From Roseivirga sp. E12 (GTDB lineage Bacteria; Bacteroidota; Bacteroidia; Cytophagales; Cyclobacteriaceae), in assembly GCF_017592825.1 (NCBI RefSeq), contig NZ_JAGFMD010000007.1, positions 62,001-126,000 of the forward strand: a stretch of 64,000 nt of DNA, given 5' to 3'. The translations under genes and the position numbers were made by a program. The first letter of the stretch is position 1, and the number at the start of each line of letters is the position of its first letter. Under the pieces are notes generated by a model that was given only the letters and a program-made list of their open reading frames with translations, was not told the origin of the DNA and ran no database searches. This document shows, piece after piece, positions 44,562 through 53,087 of the stretch.

Positions 44562-46052
44562 ATGAGAAAGCATTTGAACATATTATCTATAGTCGTTTTG
44601 GTAGCCACTTTTGGTTGTGCCGAAAAATCTGACCTCAAGAAAACTCTCGATACGGTTAACCAACAGACCATCAAGGACCATATCTACTATATAGCTTCAG
44701 ATGAGATGCGAGGTAGAAATACAGGGTCGCCAGAAATTTTAAAGGTCGCAGACTATTTGGCTGATCAATTGAAAAGTTATGGCGCAGAGCCGGTTCCGGG
44801 TGCTGATGGTTTCTTTCAGCCTGTTCCATTTAGGCAGAAGACACCTGCGACCGCTGGTAGCTTCAGCTATTCCGGTAGAAACTTCAACCTTAATGATGAC
44901 TTTCTTGTTGTAGATGGGAAAAGTGGCGAGTATGAAGGAGAGGTGGTCTACCTGGAGTATGCCCTTGAAGGGGACTATGAAGGAAAAGACGTTAAGGGTA
45001 AAATTGTTTTTGCCAAAGCGGGTGATGGAACTACCGCTGACCGAAGAGCAATTCTTAGGCTCAGCCGACAGAAATATGAATTTGCGAGAGAGAATGGTGC
45101 CGCAGGACTAGTAGAATTTTATAGTTCACCAGCTACACCTTGGGCACAACTAGGCTTCACCTTCAATCGAGTCAATCTGACACTCGATAGCTTCGACAAT
45201 GAAAAAGAGATTATTCCGCACTTGTGGCTCAAGGATCTCGACAATGCCAATCAGCGCTTTATGAGGACTCGCAGCATCAAAAGAGCTTCTTTGAAGATTG
45301 AAGGGATGACCAATGAAATCACTAAGGACAAGAACATTCTGGCAATAGTAGAGGGAACAGACCCTGAATTGAAGAATGAGTTTATTATGTTTTCCGCACA
45401 CTATGACCATGTGGGTGTGGGTAGACCGAATGCCGAGGGAGATTCAATCTACAATGGCACAAGAGACAATGCCATAGGTACTGTTACGGTGCTTTCTGCT
45501 GCTGAGAATATTGCCAAATATCCAATGAAGCGATCAGCATTGTTTGTGTTGTTTACCGGTGAGGAAAAAGGCCTATTAGGAAGTCGCTATCTGGCGAATA
45601 ACCCGATCATTCCTAATGAAGAGGTCGTCTTTTGCTGGAATAGTGATAACGGAGGGTATAATGACAAAACGATTTCGACCATTATCGGACTTGAAAGAAC
45701 CACTGTTTCTCAATACATAAAAGATGCAAATGTAGCTTTCGGCTTAGAAGCAATTGATGACCCTGCAGGAGAACAAGGTTTGTTTGATAGATCTGATAAT
45801 GTGAGCTTCGCTCGAAAGGGAATCCCTGCTCCAACCTACAGTTTGGGTTTCCGTGCCTTTGATAATGAAATTACCAAGTACTATCACCAACCTGGAGATA
45901 ATCCCAACACTGTCGACTATGACTACCTAGAGAAATTCTTTAAGAGTTATGTTTTGGCTTCAAGAATGATTGGTAACGCTGCAGAAAGACCTTTCTGGAT
46001 TGAAGGCGATAAGTATTACGAAACAGGCAAGAAGCTTTATGGGGTGAATTGA
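44562..46052 (+). CDS. M28-family zinc peptidase lipoprotein
   Basis: 496 residues with a lipobox (VATFGCAE, Cys about 20). The peptidase core is M28: MFSAHYDHVGVG (zinc His/Asp), GTRDNAIGTVTVL (bridging Asp), VLFTGEEKGLLGSRYL (catalytic and zinc Glu), VFCWNSDNGG and a late YHQPGDNPNT (zinc His). A PA-type insertion (VVYLEYALEG ... GKIVFAKAG) sits before the core. It is probably an outer-membrane-anchored aminopeptidase that acts on peptides after the M14 enzyme. A terminator hairpin follows. Confidence 0.92.
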   Translation: MRKHLNILSIVVLVATFGCAEKSDLKKTLDTVNQQTIKDHIYYIASDEMRGRNTGSPEILKVADYLADQLKSYGAEPVPGADGFFQPVPFRQKTPATAGSFSYSGRNFNLNDDFLVVDGKSGEYEGEVVYLEYALEGDYEGKDVKGKIVFAKAGDGTTADRRAILRLSRQKYEFARENGAAGLVEFYSSPATPWAQLGFTFNRVNLTLDSFDNEKEIIPHLWLKDLDNANQRFMRTRSIKRASLKIEGMTNEITKDKNILAIVEGTDPELKNEFIMFSAHYDHVGVGRPNAEGDSIYNGTRDNAIGTVTVLSAAENIAKYPMKRSALFVLFTGEEKGLLGSRYLANNPIIPNEEVVFCWNSDNGGYNDKTISTIIGLERTTVSQYIKDANVAFGLEAIDDPAGEQGLFDRSDNVSFARKGIPAPTYSLGFRAFDNEITKYYHQPGDNPNTVDYDYLEKFFKSYVLASRMIGNAAERPFWIEGDKYYETGKKLYGVN

Positions 46053-46083
46053 CCGACTAGACTTCCTAGTACTAAAGAATGGA

Positions 46084-46108
46084 GCCCTCTTACGGAGGGC
46101 TTATTTTT
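46084..46108 (+). terminator. Terminator after the M28 peptidase
   Basis: GCCCTC and GAGGGC form a 6-bp stem around TTACG, followed by TTATTTTTT. Confidence 0.88.
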
Positions 46109-46217
46109 TGTCTTTCTGTCAATCTTTCTAGTAGTATACTGAATACGTATTTTAAAAAATTGTTATATTTAATGAATATACAGATTTATAAGTTGTAAAA
46201 AATGTAAAACACTCTTT

Positions 46218-47384
46218 GTGTTGAAAATTATAATCATACTTTGTTCGGTTGTAGCATTTTGCTCGTGTTCTAATCAAAACGGAGAGAAATATCTTTTGGA
46301 GACTACATTTTCTAGTCAAAAGAATTTAGTCTTGGAGGTCGATAGCATCTCAATCGATGTAGGAGATTACGGGTTATTCTATTATCCGTTAAGTACAACA
46401 GCTGAAATTCAAGGGACACGTTTCTATTTTGGCTGGAACCATACGACTTTTTCACTTGATATAGTCAACTTAGACAAATCAGAGTATTACAAATCCATTA
46501 AGTATGAGGTCAATGGACCGAATGGCATCGGTGATGTGAAAGGATTGTCAGTGGTAGATTTTGATTCAATATTTTTTCTGTCATCTCAATACTTGACTTT
46601 GATTGATTCTAATACCAACGTTACTTCCAAATGGGGTATTAATGAAAAGAATGAGTTTCAAGGATTTAGTTCTCAGGATCATAATTTAACTACTGAAGAA
46701 ACATTCAATATTTTCTTTGATAATAGAACAAAGAAACTTTATGCAAGACTTCACTTTCCACGCTTCGCTTGGTGTGACACAGAACTTGGCTATTATAATG
46801 AGAATTTTATTGGCGAGTTAGACTTGTTTAATCTCTCATTTAGGGAATTGAACATTGGCTACCCCCCAGAGTTTCGAGAACTATCATTTGGTTTTCGAGA
46901 TATTCCTGCAGTGACCTTCGATCCATCTGGCTTAATTAACTACACCTTTTCTATCAGTTCGAATATTTATCAATATTCGTTAGAAACCGGTAAAACATCC
47001 TCCTTTGGTGGTGCTAGTGACTTCACAAGGAACCATGCCGATGCTTTACAAATTGAAGACTGCCCCGATACACCGCTTGGAATGAAGCATAATTTGCTGA
47101 ATGTTAAGTTCATGCATTTGTTACAGGACCCTTATAGGAAACTCTACTATAGGTTTCATTGGGGAGATGTTCCAGAACATAGGGCAGATGGGCGATTCAA
47201 TGCTTACAACGATAAACCTCTATTCTTGACAGTCTTTGATGATCAGCTCAAAAAGTTGATGGAAATGGAGGTAGATAGAAAGCAAGGAGCTGCTTGGTGT
47301 TTTGTGGACGAAGCCGGACTACATATTTTAAAACCAAGGGGAAGTGAGAATGTATTAGGGTTTAACCTTTATAAATTTTTATAA
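46218..47384 (+). CDS. DUF4221-like lipoprotein (probable beta propeller)
   Basis: 388 residues from GTG 46218. A lipoprotein signal peptide ends CSCSNQ (Cys about 17-18). The rest is mainly beta strands in repeated blocks (YFGWNHTTFSLDIVNL; FDSIFFLSSQYLTLIDS; KKLYARLHFPRFAWC; KLYYRFHWGDVPEHRADGRFNAYN), compatible with a DUF4221 or six-bladed-propeller Bacteroidota lipoprotein. DUF4221 is my best match by pattern and not certain. It heads a tight run of four short exported products (gaps of 2, 9 and 30 bases). The function is unknown; a binding or sensing role is inference. Confidence 0.62.
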   Translation: MLKIIIILCSVVAFCSCSNQNGEKYLLETTFSSQKNLVLEVDSISIDVGDYGLFYYPLSTTAEIQGTRFYFGWNHTTFSLDIVNLDKSEYYKSIKYEVNGPNGIGDVKGLSVVDFDSIFFLSSQYLTLIDSNTNVTSKWGINEKNEFQGFSSQDHNLTTEETFNIFFDNRTKKLYARLHFPRFAWCDTELGYYNENFIGELDLFNLSFRELNIGYPPEFRELSFGFRDIPAVTFDPSGLINYTFSISSNIYQYSLETGKTSSFGGASDFTRNHADALQIEDCPDTPLGMKHNLLNVKFMHLLQDPYRKLYYRFHWGDVPEHRADGRFNAYNDKPLFLTVFDDQLKKLMEMEVDRKQGAAWCFVDEAGLHILKPRGSENVLGFNLYKFL

Positions 47385-47386
47385 CC

Positions 47387-47785
47387 ATGAAGAATTCTGC
47401 ATTGAGCTTTGTCTTCTTATTGCTCTTTTGCTCATGCACTAATAATGAGCCAGATGACAGTTCTGTAATAATTAAATCGATTGTTGAGAACGAAATGTCT
47501 CATGAAATAAGAAAGGAAGGAAAGACTTTTATATTCTTTCTTCAAAACGCGGAATGCAAGTGTTCAGAAGAAACTTTGGACAGAATTAGAGCCTTTGATG
47601 AGACAAAAGGTAAGCTAATAATCGTAGTTAATAAACGCTCACACTTTTCTGTCCCGAAGCTTCAAGCGAAGCAAGAAAGTTTAAAATATATAAGCATAAA
47701 TACATTGCTGTCTTATGGCTTCTTCCAAGACAAAGACATGCTTGTTGAACTTGATGGAAATAAATTGATTTATACGAACCTTTAA
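47387..47785 (+). CDS. Small thioredoxin-like lipoprotein
   Basis: 132 residues, lipobox FCSCT (Cys about 17). The mature part has KTFIFFLQNAECKCSEETLDRI, LIIVVNKR and a final DMLVELDGNKLIYTNL, a strand-helix-strand order like a reduced thioredoxin or AhpC/TSA fold with a CKC pair in the place of the active-site CxxC. This is inference from pattern; no family is confirmed. It begins 2 bases after the DUF4221-like stop and is followed by two Cys-containing secreted mini-proteins. Confidence 0.6.
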   Translation: MKNSALSFVFLLLFCSCTNNEPDDSSVIIKSIVENEMSHEIRKEGKTFIFFLQNAECKCSEETLDRIRAFDETKGKLIIVVNKRSHFSVPKLQAKQESLKYISINTLLSYGFFQDKDMLVELDGNKLIYTNL

Positions 47786-47794
47786 TTAGAAGAA

Positions 47795-48025
47795 ATGAAA
47801 AAACTATTAGCGAGCGTACTGTCATTATCATTTGTGATAGCAATGACTATTTATCAGCCTAGTAATGTAAACGCTAGAGAGTATGGCGAAGGGGATAGGT
47901 ATAGACCTGGTACCTGTACATTGATCGATGAAGAAGGTCCTGTGGAGATAGCAATATGTACTAAAAAAGTTGCAGATGGCCCTTGTTTTAAGGAGGTGAA
48001 ATGTGAGCAGCCTATTCCAGAGTAA
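47795..48025 (+). CDS. Secreted four-cysteine mini-protein (copy 1, NVEALA-like)
   Basis: 76 residues. Signal peptide (MKKLLASVLSLSFVIAMTIYQ...) with probable cleavage after SNVNA. The mature part, about 47 residues, has TCTLIDEEG, then C, then VADGPCFKEVKC: four cysteines. It shares T-C-T-x-I-D-x-E-G and V-x-D-G-P-C-x-K-E-x-x-C with the next gene. The NVNA near the cleavage site recalls NVEALA-family Bacteroidota peptides, but the match is weak. RBS-like AGAAGAA lies just before the ATG. Confidence 0.72.
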   Translation: MKKLLASVLSLSFVIAMTIYQPSNVNAREYGEGDRYRPGTCTLIDEEGPVEIAICTKKVADGPCFKEVKCEQPIPE

Positions 48026-48055
48026 AATTCTTATGTAATATTAGAACTTCAAAAA

Positions 48056-48280
48056 ATGAAAAACTTATTAAAAGCTTTATTCATCATCACAATGTTTGCC
48101 TTTAGCACGACTTTAAATGGACAGTCTGAGACCAATTATTACAAACTCAAAACCTGTACTGGTATTGACCCTGAGGGGAATACATTTGACGGTGCGATGT
48201 GTAAAGATATTGTTGAGGATGGTCCTTGTGACAAAGAATCTATATGCTATGGGCCTGATGATGTAATTCCTTATGAGTGA
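48056..48280 (+). CDS. Secreted four-cysteine mini-protein (copy 2)
   Basis: 74 residues. A signal peptide with likely cleavage after TLNG or at Gln23 is followed by about 52 residues with KTCTGIDPEG, C in DGAMCKD, IVEDGPCDKESIC and an acidic end PDDVIPYE. Four cysteines align with those of the previous gene after a 3- or 4-residue gap, so the two are tandem paralogues, diverged outside the cysteine frame. Probably two disulfides outside the cytoplasm. Role unknown. Confidence 0.72.
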   Translation: MKNLLKALFIITMFAFSTTLNGQSETNYYKLKTCTGIDPEGNTFDGAMCKDIVEDGPCDKESICYGPDDVIPYE

Positions 48281-48316
48281 TTTCTGATAACCTCAAAAGC
48301 CCTAAAGTTTAAACAA

Positions 48317-48538
48317 CTACTTCTTGTCCTTATCCCTTTGTGCCATCTTTTTAGGCAAAACGACAAAGCGATAGTAACCCCAAAGCAATCCTGCCGGAAC
48401 AGCAAAGAATAGTTCTGTCAGGTGTTTCTCAGGTTCTCCAATCTGATCTTCGCTAAATTGCGGGAAGATAACATACATCAAAACCCAAACTAATCCGCCA
48501 AAAACAAGCCCTTTTACAACCCAACCGTAATTTTTCAT
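48317..48538 (-). CDS. Small two-helix membrane protein downstream of coaX copy 2
   Basis: 73 residues with two hydrophobic helices (WVVKGLVFGGLVWVLMYVIFP and ELFFAVPAGLLWGYYRFVVLP) and a charged tail (KKMAQRDKDKK). It begins two bases after the stop of the second coaX gene, so they are cotranscribed. Not recognised as a family. Position suggests only an operon link. Confidence 0.65.
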   Translation of the reverse strand: MKNYGWVVKGLVFGGLVWVLMYVIFPQFSEDQIGEPEKHLTELFFAVPAGLLWGYYRFVVLPKKMAQRDKDKK

Positions 48539-48540
48539 AC

Positions 48541-49308
48541 CTACTTAATTATTGCTTTATGAATAAACCTGAGTCCCTCTAACGTGAGGTGACGATTCAC
48601 CTGATCGAATCGATCATGGAGTGGATGCAAGATAGAAGAAAGACCACCCGTGGCGACTACTTTCACCTCCTTATTTAACTCAGCCTGAATCCGATCTAGC
48701 ATACCTTCGACCATACTGACATAACCCCAAAGCACACCATTTTGTATAGCCGTTGTCGTATTTGTTCCAATGACGGAATCTGGGAGCTCCAAAGGAACTT
48801 CTGGTAGTTGAGCCGTATTACCAACCAATGCCACAATTGCCGTCTTTAGCCCAGGCGCTATATTGACTCCTTTTATCTTTCCACTCTTTTCTACAACTGT
48901 GAAAGTCAGGGCCGTGCCAAAATCCACAATGACAATATCCTCCTTGTAAAGCACGTGCCCAGCCATGGCGTTGGCGATTAAATCAGTGCCAATCTCATGT
49001 GGGTTTTGGGTGCTGATAGGTAAGTCCCCATAGATTTTTGGTCCTACAAAAACGGGCTCTTTGTCAATAAGTGGTTTTGTGAACTCTGAAAGAATGTCGT
49101 TCAATTGTGGAACGACAGAAGAAATAACTATTCGATTGACATCTTCCAATTTCAGATTTGCCTCCAAAAAGTTCAACCTGAGAAATAGCTCATACTCAAT
49201 CTGGTTTTTTATAGGTACGGTTTCAAAGCGCCATTCTTGAATCCATGAGTTTCCATCATGAATACCGAATACAATGTTGGTGTTGCCCGCATCAATTGCT
49301 AATAGCAT
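48541..49308 (-). CDS. coaX: Type III pantothenate kinase, classical type (second copy)
   Basis: 255 residues, the length of the classical CoaX. ASKHA motifs: LLAIDAGNTNIVFGIHD (phosphate 1), EIGTDLIANAMAGH, IVIVDFGTALTFTVV (phosphate 2), GVNIAPGLKTAI and VVATGGLSSIL (adenosine). Compared with the copy at 18268, this one reads IGTD where that reads LGMDR, and differs across most of its length, so they are old paralogues, or one came by transfer. Both keep the main catalytic motifs. One base pair of coupling to the 73-residue gene downstream. Confidence 0.92.
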   Translation of the reverse strand: MLLAIDAGNTNIVFGIHDGNSWIQEWRFETVPIKNQIEYELFLRLNFLEANLKLEDVNRIVISSVVPQLNDILSEFTKPLIDKEPVFVGPKIYGDLPISTQNPHEIGTDLIANAMAGHVLYKEDIVIVDFGTALTFTVVEKSGKIKGVNIAPGLKTAIVALVGNTAQLPEVPLELPDSVIGTNTTTAIQNGVLWGYVSMVEGMLDRIQAELNKEVKVVATGGLSSILHPLHDRFDQVNRHLTLEGLRFIHKAIIK

Positions 49309-49412
49309 GTTTGAAGATATTAATTATTCCATAACCAGTCGTTATGCTGAACTCGTTTCATCATTTAGCACAGCACCAAAAACCAGCCATTTGTGGATAA
49401 TGACCTTAATTT

Positions 49413-51104
49413 TTAATTGATAAAGCCTGGTGGATGTTGTTCGTCAAAATCCGTTGCTTCTTGGTATGCCCTTGCTACTGCCAAAATTGTGGCTTCGTCA
49501 AACAAGTTGCCAATAAATGAAATACTGGTTGGGCCTCCGTTTTGGTTGTAGCCGTTCTTTAAGACTACACAAGGGTGTCCGGTTAGGTTAGTTGTCAAAA
49601 GCTGGCTGCCTCCAAAACTTGGTGTTATGATTACATCATAGTCTTCCATAAGAGCATTCACCTTTTGCACAACTTCATGCCTCACGCGATTAGCATTGAT
49701 ATAATCAACCGCTGAAGTAAATCGAGCGCTGCGAAACAAATTGGGCCAGGCTCCTGCACTTTGTCTCACTAAGAGGGTGTCCCTATCAGATCGAGTAAGT
49801 GCATCAAATGCTGCTGAAGCTTCCGCACTGAGTATAGCTTGCATGGCCGGGAATGGTAAGTCAGAAACCCATTCTACTGGTTGAAGATCGGCACCTAACG
49901 ATCTTAATACTTCAAGAGACTTGTCATCATTGGCCTTTTGATTGGGCCGGTTTCGCTCGAAGTAAGATTTGAGATAACCTACCTTGAGCTTAGAAAGATC
50001 AACCTTCCCAATATAGTTAAAGGGGTGATCTTCGACCGTCAAGTCAATATCGTCTTCGCCTCGAATCACATCAAAAACGAGAGCGCAGTCAAAGGCATTT
50101 CGAGTAATTGGACCAATCTTATCCATGCTCCAGCTTAGTGCCATTGCTCCAGCTCTGCTTACCCGGCCAAAAGTTGGTCTTAGGCCAGTAACACCATTCC
50201 TGGTAGATGGAGAGACTATTGATCCGAGGGTCTCAGTGCCGAGTGCAAAGGGTACAAGTCCGGCAGAAGTACTCGAGGCTGAACCTGCTGAAGAACCACT
50301 AGAACCTTGTTTTAGATTCCATGGATTCTTGGTAGTACCACCATACCACACATCTCCCATGGCAAGAGCGCCAAGTGTGAGTTTGGCAATCAAGACCGCC
50401 CCGGCTTCATCTAGTTTTTTTACCACTGTAGCCAATTCACTCCCGCGGTTTTGCTCCTTATAAGGGCCAGCACCCCATGTAGTCTTATAATCCGGAACAG
50501 ACATCAAATCTTTAGCACCATAAGGAATGCCATGAAGTGGCCCTAGATAAGTACCATTTTTTAATAAATCATCAGCGCGCCTTGCCTGAGCCATCGCCCG
50601 TTCTTCGGTGATGCTGATTACAGCTTTCAATGAATCGTCATGCTTCCTTAGTCTGCCAATGAAGAATTCGGTTAGTTCAACGGAAGTAATTTTTCTTTCC
50701 TTTATCAACACCGATAACTCAGCAACTGTATAGAAAGCCAGATCATTTTTGTTTTCAGGGAGCTTGACGTTTTTTGGAAGTTCCCACTGAATGCGTTCCT
50801 GCTTTGTCGGAATAGGTCGAGTTCCTTTCTGGGGTTTAAACCATAGGGCTGGTGGAACACTGTTATCAATCGAATACTGATGTAACTCTTTTAATCCCCT
50901 CAAATTACGATTGATATTGGGTAGCATTTGGGCAATCTCCTGATCGTCAAAATCAAGGTCTAGGATCTTCTGAGCAGCTTTTATATCCTCTTTTTCTATG
51001 GCCATATTCTGAGCCATTTTGAAGCCAGCCAAAAAACCAGCCATTACCAGCAACCCAATTAAAACAACTGGTGCCTTTTTAAACTTTGTATTGAGTATCG
51101 TCAT
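49413..51104 (-). CDS. Amidase-signature family hydrolase with N-terminal membrane anchor
   Basis: 563 residues. A membrane helix at about 12-30 (VVLIGLLVMAGFLAGF) is followed by a charged linker, then the amidase-signature core from about residue 130. Catalytic triad candidates: Lys198 in GIPYGAKD, the cis-Ser in GSSGSSAGSA (about 268-276), and the nucleophile Ser295 in ETLGSIVSPS. The usual partner motif GALAMGDVWYGGTTKNPWN precedes. These enzymes hydrolyse amides; the substrate is unknown. The anchor implies a periplasmic or membrane location. Confidence 0.9.
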   Translation of the reverse strand: MTILNTKFKKAPVVLIGLLVMAGFLAGFKMAQNMAIEKEDIKAAQKILDLDFDDQEIAQMLPNINRNLRGLKELHQYSIDNSVPPALWFKPQKGTRPIPTKQERIQWELPKNVKLPENKNDLAFYTVAELSVLIKERKITSVELTEFFIGRLRKHDDSLKAVISITEERAMAQARRADDLLKNGTYLGPLHGIPYGAKDLMSVPDYKTTWGAGPYKEQNRGSELATVVKKLDEAGAVLIAKLTLGALAMGDVWYGGTTKNPWNLKQGSSGSSAGSASSTSAGLVPFALGTETLGSIVSPSTRNGVTGLRPTFGRVSRAGAMALSWSMDKIGPITRNAFDCALVFDVIRGEDDIDLTVEDHPFNYIGKVDLSKLKVGYLKSYFERNRPNQKANDDKSLEVLRSLGADLQPVEWVSDLPFPAMQAILSAEASAAFDALTRSDRDTLLVRQSAGAWPNLFRSARFTSAVDYINANRVRHEVVQKVNALMEDYDVIITPSFGGSQLLTTNLTGHPCVVLKNGYNQNGGPTSISFIGNLFDEATILAVARAYQEATDFDEQHPPGFIN

Positions 51105-51165
51105 TGAAGAAGTGTTTTATAGATTTGAGGGAGATTTTGCCCTGACTATAATTGAAAGATAAGTT

Positions 51166-51606
51166 ATGAATTCCATCAAGACACCACAAACCATTTTCCC
51201 TAACTGGATGCGTGGTTTTCTACTTGTTTCAGCTGCATACAATATCCTCTGGGGTATCTTCATTGGCTACTTTACTGAGACGTTCTTTCAGTGGGTCACT
51301 GAGTCTGACGCTACAGCACCTGGTATAATCGAATGGCAAGGGAAATTTGTATTGTTAATGGCCGCTGTTTATTTAACATGTGCCATCCATCCGGGTAGGT
51401 TTTGGTACCTTTTGTTTGTTGCAGCCTTTACGAAGGTGGCAGGTGGTCTATGGTTCTATTTCAGTATTCTTGAACAACAAGTAGGAGATAAGGCCATTTT
51501 TCACCTATTAATGAACGATGGTATTTGGGTGCCTTTCTTGGTATTTATGGGCTTTAGGGCGATTGCATACAAGAAGGCAAAAAGCGCTGTGGAACAGGCG
51601 GCTTAG
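51166..51606 (+). CDS. Four-helix membrane protein, unknown
   Basis: 146 residues with four hydrophobic helices (RGFLLVSAAYNILWGIFIGYF; FVLLMAAVYLTCAIHPG; YLLFVAAFTKVAGGLWFYFSI; FHLLMNDGIWVPFLVFMGF). No family is recognised. The stop overlaps the convergent DUF5723 frame by four bases, an overlap that would vanish if that gene ended in the -1 frame. Confidence 0.68.
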   Translation: MNSIKTPQTIFPNWMRGFLLVSAAYNILWGIFIGYFTETFFQWVTESDATAPGIIEWQGKFVLLMAAVYLTCAIHPGRFWYLLFVAAFTKVAGGLWFYFSILEQQVGDKAIFHLLMNDGIWVPFLVFMGFRAIAYKKAKSAVEQAA

Positions 51607-53087
51607 AAAAAGAGAAACTTCTTTCGCTTATAAAGGGGTGTTCTTTGTGATCTGGTGAACCCACTGCCCACTCTCGAAGAACCAAAGCAATAAGTCTTTT
51701 TTGAATTCGCCTTTAACTGATTCAAGCTGATGCTAAAGAATGCCCCTCCTGACTTTTTCTCTTTGGAAAATATAGACCCTAAACTGTGAGTACCAATAGT
51801 GAAGGCGCCATATCGTAGGGCAGCTCCAAGCTCTGAGTCTCCATCTAAATTGCGATAAAAAGGAAGGTAGAACCCCCCATAACCAGTTTCATAGCGAGGA
51901 GTAATGGTGATACTGCTTGGGTAATTGACTCTATAATCTGCCGGGATAAGGCCGGTTAAATCAAACCTACCAGCTACATTGAGATAAAAGTTATTCCAAA
52001 AATTGTAGTCATAATTAAGGTTTAGGGAAGTCGGTAAGGTAACCGTATAAGCTCCAGATTTGTCCTGAATTTGTAATACCGTTTCGAGTGAGTCCCGGAC
52101 TTGCCGAAAGCTATCAAGGTTTCCAAAAAGGTCGTCAAAATTGATGTCACCTTGATTTGGCAGTATACCGGTGGCCGCAAAAGCAGCAGATCCTTGTTCA
52201 AATCTCATGACCCCGATGTCGGTGATGGAAATTCCCAGTCTGAACTCATAGGTAATATCAGGCTTGAGTCTTGTTTCTCTGTTTCCACTAGGGTCTTCTC
52301 GATACGCGACTCTCTCATACACTACTCCAATATCTCCTCCAGGCTTAAAACCAGTACCCTTTGGTAGTCTATTGAAGCTTTGTGTACCATCAAACTGTTG
52401 GAAATCATCAAGGGTAGATGAGTAACCGAGCTCAGCCTCTAAATTCGTAAACTGTGCAAGTCCCGCACCGGTAATGTTGTAATCAATATCCTGTACAGTA
52501 GCCCACACATTGGCTAAAGGGTTGATCAATTTGAATGTCGCGCCCACCTTCCAGCGATGAAAGCCATCATCTTTTTTTACAAAGGCATAACTGAAAGCCA
52601 CTTCTTGCCACAGGCTAGTAGCAAAGTCACCCTTCTGGTTGGAAACGGTCGTATTTAGGAAGCGCGAGTCGGTAAAGCGATTTACCTGAGTAATAAACTG
52701 GGGTGAAAGATCATTGACACTGCTCACTGATCTTAAACGAAACTGTAAGGCAATTCCCTGATTTCTTGGTAAAGAAAGCATAGCTGATAGTCCTCCTAAG
52801 CCCACATTTGCATGTAAAAATCTAGGGTCTAAATCTACATACCTTATAAGGCTCGTGCCCTCTGCGTTGGTTCTGGTAAATCCAATATTATTGGTTAAGT
52901 AGTAGTTGGCATTGATCAAATTGAAATCGAATTTATAGGGAGAATCTGCGATAGATGCAGGCTGCGTTCTGGCACCCAGGACACCCGAGAAGTCAGATGT
53001 TATAAACCCATTGAACTCTTGAGCCCTAAGGTTTGGGGCGATGAGAATTAGGGATAAAAAAAGTACTCTCCGATTTATAATGACCAA
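51603..53087 (-). CDS. DUF5723 family outer-membrane beta-barrel protein
   Basis: 494 residues with a signal peptide (ending NLRAQEF) and a FadL/PorV-like start (ARTQPASIADSPYKFDFNLINANYYLTNN in outline, then GLGGLSAMLSLPRNQGIAL). The rest is barrel-like to about residue 462 (GGAFFSISLNQLK). The last 30 residues are basic and Cys-containing and do not look like barrel or like a known end. A slippery heptamer A AAA AAG lies in frame there (51702-51696), and the -1 frame gives a different 22-residue end that stops at 51628. DUF5723 is assigned by pattern. Confidence 0.75.
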   Translation of the reverse strand: MVIINRRVLFLSLILIAPNLRAQEFNGFITSDFSGVLGARTQPASIADSPYKFDFNLINANYYLTNNIGFTRTNAEGTSLIRYVDLDPRFLHANVGLGGLSAMLSLPRNQGIALQFRLRSVSSVNDLSPQFITQVNRFTDSRFLNTTVSNQKGDFATSLWQEVAFSYAFVKKDDGFHRWKVGATFKLINPLANVWATVQDIDYNITGAGLAQFTNLEAELGYSSTLDDFQQFDGTQSFNRLPKGTGFKPGGDIGVVYERVAYREDPSGNRETRLKPDITYEFRLGISITDIGVMRFEQGSAAFAATGILPNQGDINFDDLFGNLDSFRQVRDSLETVLQIQDKSGAYTVTLPTSLNLNYDYNFWNNFYLNVAGRFDLTGLIPADYRVNYPSSITITPRYETGYGGFYLPFYRNLDGDSELGAALRYGAFTIGTHSLGSIFSKEKKSGGAFFSISLNQLKANSKKTYCFGSSRVGSGFTRSQRTPLYKRKKFLFF

